DNA from: Takakia lepidozioides
Taxonomy: Eukaryota > Streptophyta > Takakiopsida > Takakiales > Takakiaceae
DNA: 64,000 nucleotides
Assembly: GCA_030704615.1 (NCBI GenBank)
Contig: CM060733.1
Coordinates: 55,864,001 to 55,928,000, forward strand
Direction of reading: 5' to 3'
Within the stretch, counting starts at the first letter, position 1. The number at the start of each line of letters is the position of its first letter. Shown here one piece after another: positions 11,523-21,386 of the stretch. The notes beneath the pieces were generated by a model. It was given only the letters and a program-made list of their open reading frames with translations, was not told where the DNA came from and ran no database searches. The translations under genes and the position numbers were made by a program.

Positions 11523-12303
11523 TCCATCGAAGGTCGCATTCTGTCCGCCATAAGCCGCCGCACCTGGTTTCCCTTTCGGGGCACGTCAAGATGACCTGGT
11601 TCTTCCATGTCCGCGACTTCGAGCACCAGCACATTGAAATCCTGAACATATCCCCGAATGTCATCCGTTTGCTTCAAATTCCTCATCTTGTCCCGGGCGA
11701 GCCAGGACGCGTTGAGGGGCACAAACTGTCTCTCATGAGTTCCTTGAACCCACTCCAGTTCAAGGTCTCTGGGTTTGGACCTCGGTCGTGAAGGCGTTTC
11801 TGCCACCATTGTTGAGCATAGCCCCTCAAATAGGTGGGAGCCACTTCCACCCGATCCTCGTCATCCAACTTGGCCGCCCGGAAGTACTCCTCTAGCTCCA
11901 AGAGCCAGGTGTTGAGTGCCTTCCGATTTTGGACGCCCTCGAAGGTGCCGGGTTCCTTAGGCTTCACCTTAAACTTTGCCTTAGTGGAAGTGGCATTAGT
12001 CGCCTTTAACACGTCTTTTAACATCCCACCAAACTGCGCCAACAACCCTTCCCGAAAGGCTGCTGGCATGGGAGGCATCTGTTGGTCTGTCGGAGCTCTC
12101 AGGGATTCCTCGGGCTCCGACTCCTCAGATTCCTCCTGTCCTTGAGCGGCCTTGCTTCCAAAGGCATGCATCGCTTCCTCAAATGGCCGCTTCGGTGACA
12201 CGTCGCCCCCATCGGGCTCACCAGGATCATCATCTTTCGAGCCGTTCCGCTTTCGCTTTGGCTTGCCCGACCCTATGATGAGGCCGATCCCAAGGACGAT
12301 CAT
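11523..12303 (-). pseudogene. Gypsy gag (capsid) with frameshifts
   Basis: The likely start is ATG at 12,303, 15 bp past the primer binding site. After a charged, low-complexity N-terminus comes the retrotransposon gag domain ('NTWLLELEEYFRAAKL', 'QWWQKRL', 'WSGFKELMR'), then 'FVPLNASWLARDKMRNL' in another frame, so a frameshift lies near 11,730. The C-terminal capsid part before the zinc knuckle is shortened or scrambled near 11,580. The gene is inactive as it stands. Confidence 0.88.
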
Positions 12304-12317
12304 GTACTGAACTCTAA

Positions 12318-12329
12318 GCTCTGATACCA
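12318..12329 (-). other. Primer binding site for initiator tRNA-Met
   Basis: The minus strand reads TGGTATCAGAGC, complementary to the 3' end of plant initiator methionine tRNA. It lies 2 bp after the CA end of the LTR. This fixes the LTR boundary and the direction of the element. Confidence 0.92.
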
Positions 12330-12331
12330 AG

Positions 12332-12711
12332 TGTCGCGCACCTCGCTTCGGTAAGCTCCCCTTCAAGTCATAGTTACTCGCTTGATGCGTGCGCCTAACT
12401 CCCAAACTGGCCACCGGGCCAATTCGGAGCTTCGGCTGCTCACCGGGGCATAACGGTCCCCCTTTACTCCTCCACTAGACCCTCTCCCAATTTGAGCCTA
12501 GTGGAAATTCCCTTTGGTTGATGGCAGTCCGGAATAATTCCCCACACCTTGGTCGTTTTCCGGCTCGCACGCTTACTCACTAGTTTTTGGACACCAACGG
12601 GCTTGCACTGTTCTCGGGGTTAACTCCCTATATATACTTCTGTGACTGTCCGCGGGGGTTTCACAAACAACACCACCATTTTATGGCGAACCACCACGAA
12701 AACCCTCGATA
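12332..12711 (-). repeat. Truncated 5' LTR
   Basis: The stretch matches, inverted, the last 380 bp of the 3' LTR at 5,333-5,712, including the TATA-like string and the CA end. The match stops at 12,711 and the sequence beyond is unrelated, so about 1.2 kb of this LTR is gone. The break coincides with the start of the ULP1-bearing region. Confidence 0.88.
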
Positions 12712-12724
12712 TGGAACAGACCAT

Positions 12725-13100
12725 TCACAGAAGTTTGTGGTGGATGACGCATTGCAGTGGTTTGTATTGGTGATGGAGCGAGCAGTATTCGACATTGATT
12801 TGCAGAATCCCAATGTCTTCAAAGTCATGTGGTGTGGGACCCCAACTAAAGACCGCATCGACGCCATTGCTCATGTCGATGGAGCATGCCTGTGCCGGCA
12901 AATCAAGGTCATTGTCCTCGTCGGAAATCTCTTGGAAGGTAAAATGTTCTGGGCAACTTTCGTGTTTCAGCTCCATTTCTTTGGCCAACTTTTTTAGAGG
13001 TTCACATTTGCAAAAACATGTGTTGCAGGGCAAGTTGATTTGGGAGACAAGCAAGTGCAGGTTGCTTTCGACTCTTTTGCCAGAGGTGCAAGGGACCTTG
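12725..13100. other. Open stretch on both strands, coding strand unclear
   Basis: Both strands are open: + to about 12,997 and - from 13,054 to 12,725. Neither translation shows a domain I recognise. It may be the first exon of the ULP1-associated gene on + or an unrelated minus-strand exon with the string 'CFCKCEPLKKLAKEME'. I cannot decide. Confidence 0.3.
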
Positions 13101-14478
13101 TCCTGGCTTTACAAAGAGTTCGGGAGACTGCCCAGCAGATTGGCCACGAGAATGTCCAACAACATATTCCCCACGACACATGTGGGCAGACTGCCCAAGT
13201 GCTGGAGACCGAGCATGTGCACCAGACCGTCCCGGGTAATAGGCCGGACCACTCCCAGCAGACTGCCCCACACACTCATACTCAGTATGTGCAAACAGTA
13301 TTGAGCGGGTAGCGAACTTTGCAGACTTTGCAGCAGACCGGCCAACAGACTGCCCCTCAGTCGACTGTGTAGCAGATCAGCGAACATGGCCAGCAAACTG
13401 CCCCTCAGCAGACTGTGCAGCAGACCGGCCAATCCAGCCAACAGATTGCCCCTCAGCAGACTGTGCAGCAGACCGACGAATCCAGCCAGGAGATTGCCCC
13501 TCAGCAGATGGCTGAGCAGACTATCCAGGAGACTAACAGCCAGTTTGTTCCCTGGATTGTGCAACAGACTCGGATGCACTGGCCTCACCGGGACCCTGTG
13601 GACGAATTTCTACTGAGTTCCCAACAACATATTTTTGGATTTGCCAGTATGAGTGTTTTGAGCGAGTCCACTTTTCCCCCAGGTACATTCACTGACGACG
13701 TCATCAGGTCACCGGTAAAGCATTCTTATCCAGCTCCCTGTGCCCTGCCTTCTATGACCTTCCAGCTCAGTTCCGTTTTCGTGCGCTTAGTGGTGAAAGC
13801 CATAGATGAATCTTATGTACGTGATGACCGAACTCAATCTGGGAACGCAAAACCGTATCATAGATCTTACAGAAGAGTCTGAGGAAGCAATTGCCGGTGG
13901 GTCTTCCATACATGTTCTTGATGTTTCCCAAGTCCATGAAGATCCGAACACCCAGCCGGCTGTCCACCAGACTGACCAACACATTGAACAGTCGACACAT
14001 GGAAGGACTGCAGAGCAACCTGCGGTGGGGCAACAAACTGTCTTCATTGATGAGCAAACTGAACTGCAGACTCACCAGCAGACTGCACAGGTCACAGAGG
14101 GAAGGACTGACCAGGATAGCTCGGAGCGGCAGACTGCACAGCTCAGTTCTGACTGCACAGTTCAGACTACACGGCCTGACCAGCACACTGCATATTTTAC
14201 AGAGGGAATGACTGACGACCAACCTGCCACCAAACACACTGCCCACATTGAGGAAGAGACTAAACCGCAGAGTTGCCAGCAGACTGCACAGTTCACAGAC
14301 GAAAGGACTGACAAAGAACCAGCGGCCGAGCAGACTGTCCACATTGAGCAACAGACTGAACATGCTGGCAGGCACACTGACGAGGAACCACATGCGGCGC
14401 AGATGCCGTATCATAGAGCGCTGGATTACATGGAGTTTGCTCCCTCACCCCTTGGGCAGGTTTTGTTATTTTCAACAC
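13040..14478 (+). pseudogene. Gln/Thr-rich repeat region of the ULP1-associated protein
   Basis: The plus frame is built of imperfect Gln-Thr units such as 'QQTAPQQTVQQTGQ', then 'QQTAQVTEGRTD' and 'HTAHIEEETKPQ'. They are encoded by DNA that repeats CAGACTG about every 20-40 bp. The frame changes between 13,312, 13,415 and 13,806, and stops (13,310 and 13,371) interrupt the first part. The last segment ends at a good donor after 'PSPLGQ' (14,462). It then joins in frame to an exon beginning 14,545 after a pyrimidine tract and AG. The role is unknown; such low-complexity N-termini are common in transposon-borne ULP1 proteins. Confidence 0.6.
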
Positions 14479-14544
14479 TGTTGTTTATGTTTTAGCACAT
14501 TGTGAAATTGGGCTAATTCGCCATTTTGCTCGGTATCCTCACAG

Positions 14545-14988
14545 GATGTTCGTCCCTCCGTCGGCAGACTGTCTACTTCTGAGGACATGACATCTTCTGC
14601 CCATGCTGCAAACGTGGGATCGACAACCAAGAAAGGTGTGGGGGTGAGCATGCCCCCCGATGCGCGGGTCAGTTCTACGCATGCGACCCACAAAGCTGCA
14701 AAGACAGGTCCAACAAGTGTAAACAAACCTGCTAACCAGCCTCTATTGCGAAGTAGGGCGGCAGCGCTGCGTTTGTCTACTCTATCCAGCCCGCCTACAG
14801 CTGTCCTTGCTTCCCAGGGGAGAGGCAAAGCCAAGAAGCGGACTGTCGTGGACCATGCTGAGGAGGTCGAGGAGGGTCCGAGTACCAAGAGACTGGCGAA
14901 GAAAAAGTCTGGCGTTTTTATGAACAAGAACCGCAAGCTGGCCTTGGACATGGATAAAGATGTGGGTCGTTTCCTAGAGCAGCACAGG
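14545..14988 (+). CDS. Basic linker exon of the ULP1-associated gene
   Basis: The exon is bounded by an acceptor (cctcacag) and a donor (cacag/gtgatt). The frame is open throughout ('DVRPSVGRLSTSEDMTSS' onward) and becomes strongly basic near the end ('RGKAKKRTVVDHAEE', 'KRLAKKKSGVFMNKNRK'), which suggests a nuclear localisation signal. It follows the Gln/Thr-rich region in phase 0 and precedes the protease exons. No enzyme motif is visible. Confidence 0.5.
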
Positions 14989-15199
14989 TGATTACTGTGC
15001 TCAGTCTCCTTGTCTGTCTTTGTCGTTAAGTGCTTTGCAATCTGTTGTGGTCAGTCTGCTCGCTAGTCAGTCTGCTGTTGGTTGTCATCATTGTCTGTTG
15101 TGGTTAGTCTTGTCAGTTTGCTGATGAACTGTTTAGCCTGTAGAGTGTTTGGTACCATGTTGATGTCAGTCTATTCAATACATGAGGCTTCCCAAAGGA

Positions 15200-16238
15200 T
15201 GGTCTGCTTTGTGCAGGATGGGTGCTCGGTTTGGCAAAGCACATGCTCTGTGGTCAAGGCGGATAATTCCATGCTGATGTTTTTTGAAGCGGACCCACGG
15301 TTTGAATGCCGACTGTCGCCGGATGACATAAAAGCGCTCCAGAAGGTTGAGTCAGAGTGCACAGATAGACTCTTGGAGCTGTGGTGTCGATTTTATGAGA
15401 AGTCGGTTGAGGCTGCGTTCACCAACACTATTGCTGTTCTTCCAACGTCGACATGGACGGTGTTGAAGTCATTGGGGGTGGGGCAATGTGAAAGCCTTCT
15501 GGAGGTCTTCAAAGGTTGCCTCAGCACTGAACGATTGGGCAAGGACTTGAAAGAGTGCGATTTCATTTTGGTGCCAATTGGAGACGAGTAAGAACTCTTC
15601 CGAGTCTGCTGAGACTGTCTCCCGAGTCATAGTCTGGTTTCGCAGTGTCGTCTTGACTCTGAGCGATTAAGCTGACCTCTGTATTTATCTAGTGGATTGG
15701 GTTTGAAAATTGAGTTTGCTGAGTCAGCTGAGTGGTCGGTCTGCTGAGTGTCAGTTTGCTGAGTCTGCCCATCATGATTGTGCAATGACGTCATGTTGTC
15801 TGATACCATTGCAGGGGGCACTAGAGTGTTTATATCATCGACCTCCGCAAGGGCTGTTACACTCACCTGAACTCTATCAGGGACTCGCATAGTTGTCCCT
15901 TTGTTCTACGGTGGATTCGGAAGCTTCATGCTGAGTGCTTAGGGTACTCGATGGACTCACCGGAGTGGCACGAGATTGTCCAAGCATTTCAGTTCCACGC
16001 GCCTGATGTGCCCCAGCAACCATTTAGCTGGGAGTGTGGCTTTTACGTCATGTCATTCATTCAAGTGTTTTATGAGTGGGCAAAAGTCAGAGGAAATGTC
16101 TCCAAGACTGCAAAGCCAGAGAGAGGAACACCTTTCACGAATGACTGGTTTACTTTCAAGTTTGCACTTGGGCAGCAAATGCAGTGTGCCCAGTATATCG
16201 TGCGGGGGTTGGACAATCTAGAGAAACTGTTCTCATGA
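15200..16238 (+). pseudogene. ULP1-type cysteine protease domain (C48), one stop in the active-site region
   Basis: Exon 1 (about 15,200 to 15,587) carries the N-terminal lobe and ends '...CDFILVPIGDE'. A GTAAGA donor and an acceptor at 15,814 join it in frame to 'GH*SVYIIDLRKG', then 'PQQPFSWECGFYVMSF' and a stop at 16,238. These are the ULP1 active-site blocks: His in GHW, Asp in IID, Gln in PQQ, Cys in ECGFYV. ULP1 enzymes remove SUMO or related tags. The codon after the catalytic His is TAG (15,822-15,824) where the family has Trp (TGG), so the copy is dead by one G-to-A change. An AATAAA-like string lies at about 16,272. The intron (15,588-15,814) and the stretch 15,000-15,170 are rich in the CAGTCTGC word. 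Confidence 0.85.
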
Positions 16239-16313
16239 GTATGATGTACTTGTCCTGTGAAGTCTATGTACCAAAATAAAAAATGCGAGTCTTTTCGCTT
16301 ACTATTCCAGTGG

Positions 16314-16321
16314 TGATGAGC
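16314..16321. repeat. Target site duplication, left copy
   Basis: TGATGAGC, identical to the copy at 26,103-26,110. It abuts the terminal inverted repeat. Confidence 0.9.
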
Positions 16322-16363
16322 CCTGGGGGGTGCACTCCTACCAATATGTACCAGCCACGTGCG

Positions 16364-16460
16364 TGTACAAGAGGGGGTATTTTAAACCCCTCCATGTACA
16401 ACATTATACATATAGAGGGGGGTTTATATCACCTTAAATATAACCTTACAGGAGGGGGTT
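16364..16460 (+). repeat. Left subterminal G-run repeats
   Basis: Three copies of a motif close to TACA-N-GAGGGGGT occur at about 16,366, 16,407 and 16,447. The same motif in the same orientation recurs four times near the right end. They are likely transposase binding sites (inference). Confidence 0.6.
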
Positions 16461-16467
16461 ATAGAAT

Positions 16468-16575
16468 TGTAGGAGTAGTCTAGTGGTAAGGGCGTAGAAT
16501 GTGTCGTGACGCACCGCGGGATCAAATCGCGATGCAATGTTGTTTTGCTTTTTTTTTTTTTTTTTCTCCCCGCGA
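16468..16575 (+). repeat. tRNA-like SINE head with T-run
   Basis: TAGTCTAGTGG (about 16,474) fits the A box, and GGATCAAATCG, about 42 bp on, approximates the B box. A run of some 18 T follows at about 16,549, a strong RNA polymerase III stop. It is a tRNA-derived SINE or degenerate tRNA. It lies just inside the subterminal repeats of the transposon. Confidence 0.5.
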
Positions 16576-19540
16576 TCTGTCTCCCGCAGGCTCTCTTTTC
16601 CCTCCTCCCCCGCACCCCTTCCGTGTCAACATGGTCTTAGCAAGCCATGAGCTTTGTGACCCCCTCTCTTTCTTGTTTCTTTTTTCCTCTTATCCCATAA
16701 GATCTTTGAGCTTCCTGGAGCCATTGTGAAGTATGATCGCATTTTACCAAGATTTGGCGTTTGCGGAATAGTGGCACCCTTCCATGGCCTAAGCATACTC
16801 AACTGGTGCATGGTGGTGGTGATGAACTGGGTTCTGTGTATGCAGCAACGTTGGAGGTGAGTTCATCTAAGCATCTTAGCCCTCACAACTGCAGTAGACT
16901 AGATCTTTGATGTATACAATTTACGGAACCCTAACTTCATTTGTGATTTGTGAGTTGTGAAGGATTACTTCTTTTACACATGTCTTGTGGTGCTGCAGTT
17001 GCCAGAACAAGGCCTGACCAAGGAACTGAACTTATTGTACTCTCTGCTTGCATGTAGCGCTTTCCAGCGATAATAGAGTCTCGGTGTTAGAACTGGCCCG
17101 TTGGAACTCGCGGTTTGGGAACGCCAATCATCTGGCAGTTCTCAAAGAAATGAGAGCTCTCGGATGGAGACTGCGGCAGTTAATTTAATGGTCCTTTGTC
17201 AATAGGGTGGGATAATGTAGGCGATTACTACCTACTATTTTCTTTGAGAATATGCGGAACCTTAGCATTTCTTGTGGTTACTCTTCGTACAACATTGGTC
17301 ATGCTCGAAGGCAGTATGAACGCTTTGCGACTGCAGGAATTGCGGTTGTACCTACTAATGCCTAGGAATCTTTCATGAGAACATGCAGCAGACTGTTGCG
17401 GATTGTGTAGGGCAGTGGAGAGCTTCTGTGATTAAATTCTTGGGCACCCTCTTTTTTCTCCATGCATGCACCTGGCTCAACCCAGCTTAATTACCCACCA
17501 ATCGGTCGTGTTATCCTTCCTGTAGGTGATAATAGAGTTGGTGATTACGTGTGGAGGCTACAATGAAGATTGCTGAGTGTACAAGTGGCTGCCGATGACA
17601 TTGTTTGACATCACCTTCACTCAATGCCCATGTCTAGCTCCAGGTTTGTCTTTTCGATGTCTATCTCTACTCAGATTTGGGGGTGTGTCCTATGGTCTGC
17701 CTGTTTTGTCTCCTTTCAAATCTCAACGTCAACACTGTTGATCTCAATTTTTGAGCTCCATGTCCGGCTGTTAACTTTCTGCTTTTTCTCCACCACTTTC
17801 TTATTGGGCAAGTATTTGCCCGAATTTAAGGAAGGTTGATCCTTCTAGTCTAAACAACTGCTCGGACCTTGACTAGGATAGAGTTCTCTGAATAGCTGAC
17901 AGTATCTGCTATCCTCTTAAGGTGACATATTCTGTTTGCCTGCCGGAGGCATACTTCCTGAATTGGCCTTGAGAGGGTCCAAAGCCCAGCTGAGAGTCCA
18001 TGGCGATCTTGACAAGTATGAGAATTGTCCAAGTAGAAGTGAAGCTTGGGTAAGCTTATGCTTTGGATGTCCTTTGCACATGTCACTCCCAAGATCCCCA
18101 TCTCATGTTTCTCTGGACCACTATGCCCTGTTCCTACTTGTGACATGAAATACAAGGTTCTTGCTGCCACAGCTGATGGTTTAGCAGTGACCAATATCTG
18201 CTGGTAAAGAGACAGTGTGAGCATGAATGGATGTGGAGAGACATAGCACTTCACCCATCAGGAACTGAAAAAGTTGCAAAGCTTCAGGAGAATATTTACG
18301 AGTGTACCTCCATAGCAATCATATCCATGTAATGGCACCTTTGAATACATGATGACTATTTGGCATAACATTTTCCTCACCTAAACTGGTGTTAGACAGA
18401 CGGGGCATAGCAAAAGAAATCACATTGCTAGATGTCCAGTGAGAAACATGTTTATTGTGTTTGACTTTGATTTGTTTACATAACATATTTAGACCTTATT
18501 TATGTATGTGGGTCTATCCTCTCCTGTCATTTGGGTGTCTGGATCTTCTTTTAGATCAATATTGCAGGGTTGTGAGTTAGATTCAATGTGCCAAAATGAT
18601 GCTAGATTTCCTTGGGTTCGGCTGTGGCATGCAGGAAATAACGAGGAGAAAGTCTGGAAGACCAGGTTGAGATCCACTGCTGGGTGGTAGACCAGGCAAG
18701 AAAGGGGAGGAACCCATCACACGCAAAGAGGGGTTGTGGTTCTCCGGGGATGTACCTCGACTCTCCCACCAAGACTTTACAGAGTCCCTTGTTGAAAATG
18801 TCTCCGTCCATGCAGGACAATTTTCCTTCGACACCTGGCAAGGTCTACCTTTCTCTTCTTGCTATCTTAATTTGATCAATTTTTGTGCGAGAAGGTGGTG
18901 AAACTGTGTTATCTTGAAAGTAATGAAGACTTCAGTAGCTCCAAGTCTGTGAGGATGCTAAACATGTGGTATAGTAGAGCCAGCCTGTAATTGTGGCTGG
19001 CAGTCCACAGCTGTGTGTTAAAAGACCTGTGCAAGATATTTTACATGTGAGTGGAGTTTATCAACAATATGCAGCAGCGTATTAATACTACTTGATTCTC
19101 CAATCACAACACTCCCTTCTGGCTCTTGCTTCCAGTCTAACTGAGGGAGGGAGAGACAGAAGTAGATGTATGCAGCTCCCTGTGATTGTTGGCTTTGACA
19201 TGCTCTCCAGGCTTGGTCACTATCTGGTACAAAGCCTTCTGGAGTTAGTCTTGGGGTTTTGAGCCACCAGGATATCTATGAGCTTAATGCCGACACTCGA
19301 CCACCTGTTCCAACCATATCTTTCTAATGGATGGCATAGATGAATGAGAGAACCATAATTGCCCTCACTGAGGAGAAAAGACAATAAGCCAGATATTTAT
19401 GGGTCCTCACCTGACCTGACATCTGGCCCTCCACTTTACAGTAACCCTTACATGTCTTTTGTCGGTGAATCACTGTTGGGACAGGCTTCTTAATCTATGA
19501 TAGGGTGTATGTGAGCATGGGTTACCTTCATGGTCAAGCA
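16576..19540. other. Unidentified cargo region of the transposon
   Basis: There is no ORF over 135 codons. Several short open stretches look exon-like on +, for instance about 16,690-16,850 ('VKYDRILPRFGVCGIV') and about 17,090-17,190 ('LELARWNSRFGNANHL'). They are not in one frame and I cannot name a family. It could hold captured host exons or an old second gene. Confidence 0.35.
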
Positions 19541-20218
19541 TTATCTGGAGAGTGCTGTGATGAATGGGCAAAGCAAGTTGGAAAGTACCTCGTTCTGTTT
19601 GCTGTTCAAAGGTAGGCTTCCTTCCCTGAGTTTAAATTTCAGTCTAGTGCCGAGAGTGGGTGGACCCTTGAGGTCATCCAAGATGTCCTCCCCCATGTCA
19701 CTGACTAGAAACAAGTTCAGGGAAGTTTTCTGCCTAACTTCATTTTCATCAGACAATCTCATGGCAACAGACATGGCTTTGGACACTACAGCCTCTAAGT
19801 CGGATTTATCCAGCAGGGTCAAGACTTGCGGATCCAGGTCCAGGTCCTTGAGAATCTCTTCTACTCTGGTGTTGGGAAAACACCTTTTGATCTCAGTCCA
19901 AACCAGGAAGTGGACAGAGGTACCAATATCAGTTCTGTCGATCATCGAAGAGAAACACTGGGGGAACAAATTTTTGTCCATTATGATATAGTCCACAATG
20001 GAACGTTCCCCAGTTTGGGATTTCTCACGAGTCCACTGCACTTGGTCACCTCTTGTCTTGTTATTCAAGGTCAAAAGCTGAAGCTCTTCCAGACAGTTAA
20101 TTAACCGTCTGCCATTAGAATTCAACTCGTCCTCACCAGAAGACCCAATGATATCGTCCTGATGGAGCCCTTTGCCCACTTGGGCATTGAAGTCACCTTG
20201 CAATAGCACCACAGACAT
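19541..20218 (-). pseudogene. LINE endonuclease domain, C-terminal half
   Basis: A 225-codon minus-strand frame begins 'VVLLQGDFNAQVG' and continues 'NSNGRRLINCLEELQLLTLN' and 'SIVDYIIM'. This is the APE-type endonuclease/phosphatase fold of non-LTR retrotransposons, with Asp and Asn of GDFNA in the active site. The N-terminal part of the domain and the reverse transcriptase are missing. The following residues up to about 19,545 resemble the inter-domain linker of LINE ORF2. It is a fragment inside the transposon at 16.3-26.1 kb and cannot move by itself. Confidence 0.8.
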
Positions 20219-20219
20219 G

Positions 20220-21220
20220 AAGAGAAGCTTTGGAATCTGACACTTTTCTGACCCCAGTCAATGGTGGGACAATGTGGGTGGATGGTCAATTGGAAACAAC
20301 AGCGGCAACAGTGCAATTGATAGAGCAAGGCATTGCTGATGAAGGTACCTTCTTCAACACATTTCAGCCCGAGGGCACCTTCTGGTTTGACCTGTTTCAG
20401 CCTGTTTTTCCTCTCATCCTCCTCAGCCCTGAAGCATATGTATTGAATTCTGTAAGTTAGCTCGTTGGGTGGATCTGCGGTGCTTTGGAGTGACTTTGCA
20501 AGTTACTGCCGAGGTGGCAGCATGACAGTACCTAAAAAAAGATAACAGAGATGGAGAGAAGCTGTCAAGGAATGAATACTTCTCTGACCCCAGTCAGTGG
20601 TGGGACAATGTGAGTAGATGGTCAACTAGAAATAGCAGCGGCAGCAGCGCAATTGATAGAACAAGGGACTGCTAATGAAGGTACCTTCTTCAACACATTT
20701 CAGCTTGTTTTTCCCTGTTATCAGAATCGTCCCTAAATTTCCAGATGGCCGGATTCCAAGCTCCAGATTACCTATGATTCCATGTGGAAGGATAGCTACA
20801 AGAAACCTGCATGGGTAGATGGTCAACTGGAAGCCACTGTAGCAACTGCAGAGGCATGATGTACGCATTGTTAGTGTGGAGGGAGGGGTAGCTGTTGATG
20901 CAGGGAGAGGATCGTGGGTGCAAAATCATCCAAGAGGGCCAGATTTGGAGCAAGGAACAGCGCTGGCAGGAGTTCTATAAATATGATCCACAACGGTGGG
21001 ACAATATTGTCAACAAGGTGAGCTTTCTTCATGCAACATCGTAGGGAGTTTGACAGAACTTTGTATTTAAATATGTTAGTGTGGAGGGAGGGGTAGCCGC
21101 TGATGCAAGGATGGACTGTGGGTTCAGGATCACCCAAGAGGGCTACCAGCAGTGGAAGTAGCAGCATTTGGTCAATAGCAGCAGCAAGAATTAGCAACGT
21201 CAAACTCATCAATCAGGTAC
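20220..21220. repeat. Degenerate tandem repeat array
   Basis: Two copies of a roughly 150-bp unit occur at about 20,245-20,400 and 20,580-20,720; they share 'gaaggtaccttcttcaacac' and flanks. Partial copies lie at about 20,813 and between 20,870 and 20,940. A 'tgtggagggaggggtag' string recurs at about 20,876 and 21,080. The family also occurs inverted at 1,080-1,260. Confidence 0.6.
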
Positions 21221-21386
21221 TTGCTTCTGTATACATTTCATCCTCTTATCAACGTAGTCCCTGCTTGGACAGCCTATAGGGTTGTATAAAATAGGACTTT
21301 GGAACCTTCCAACCCGGGTGCTTTGTTATTGGTCTATCAAGGTCTGATTTGAAATGTTTTCATTGCATTTTGCAGGTGAACTCATC

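Noticed and set aside
13767-14414. 215-codon minus-strand ORF rich in Leu and Cys
   Set aside because: It is the antisense of the Gln/Thr repeat; CAG repeats read backwards give open Leu/Cys/Val frames.
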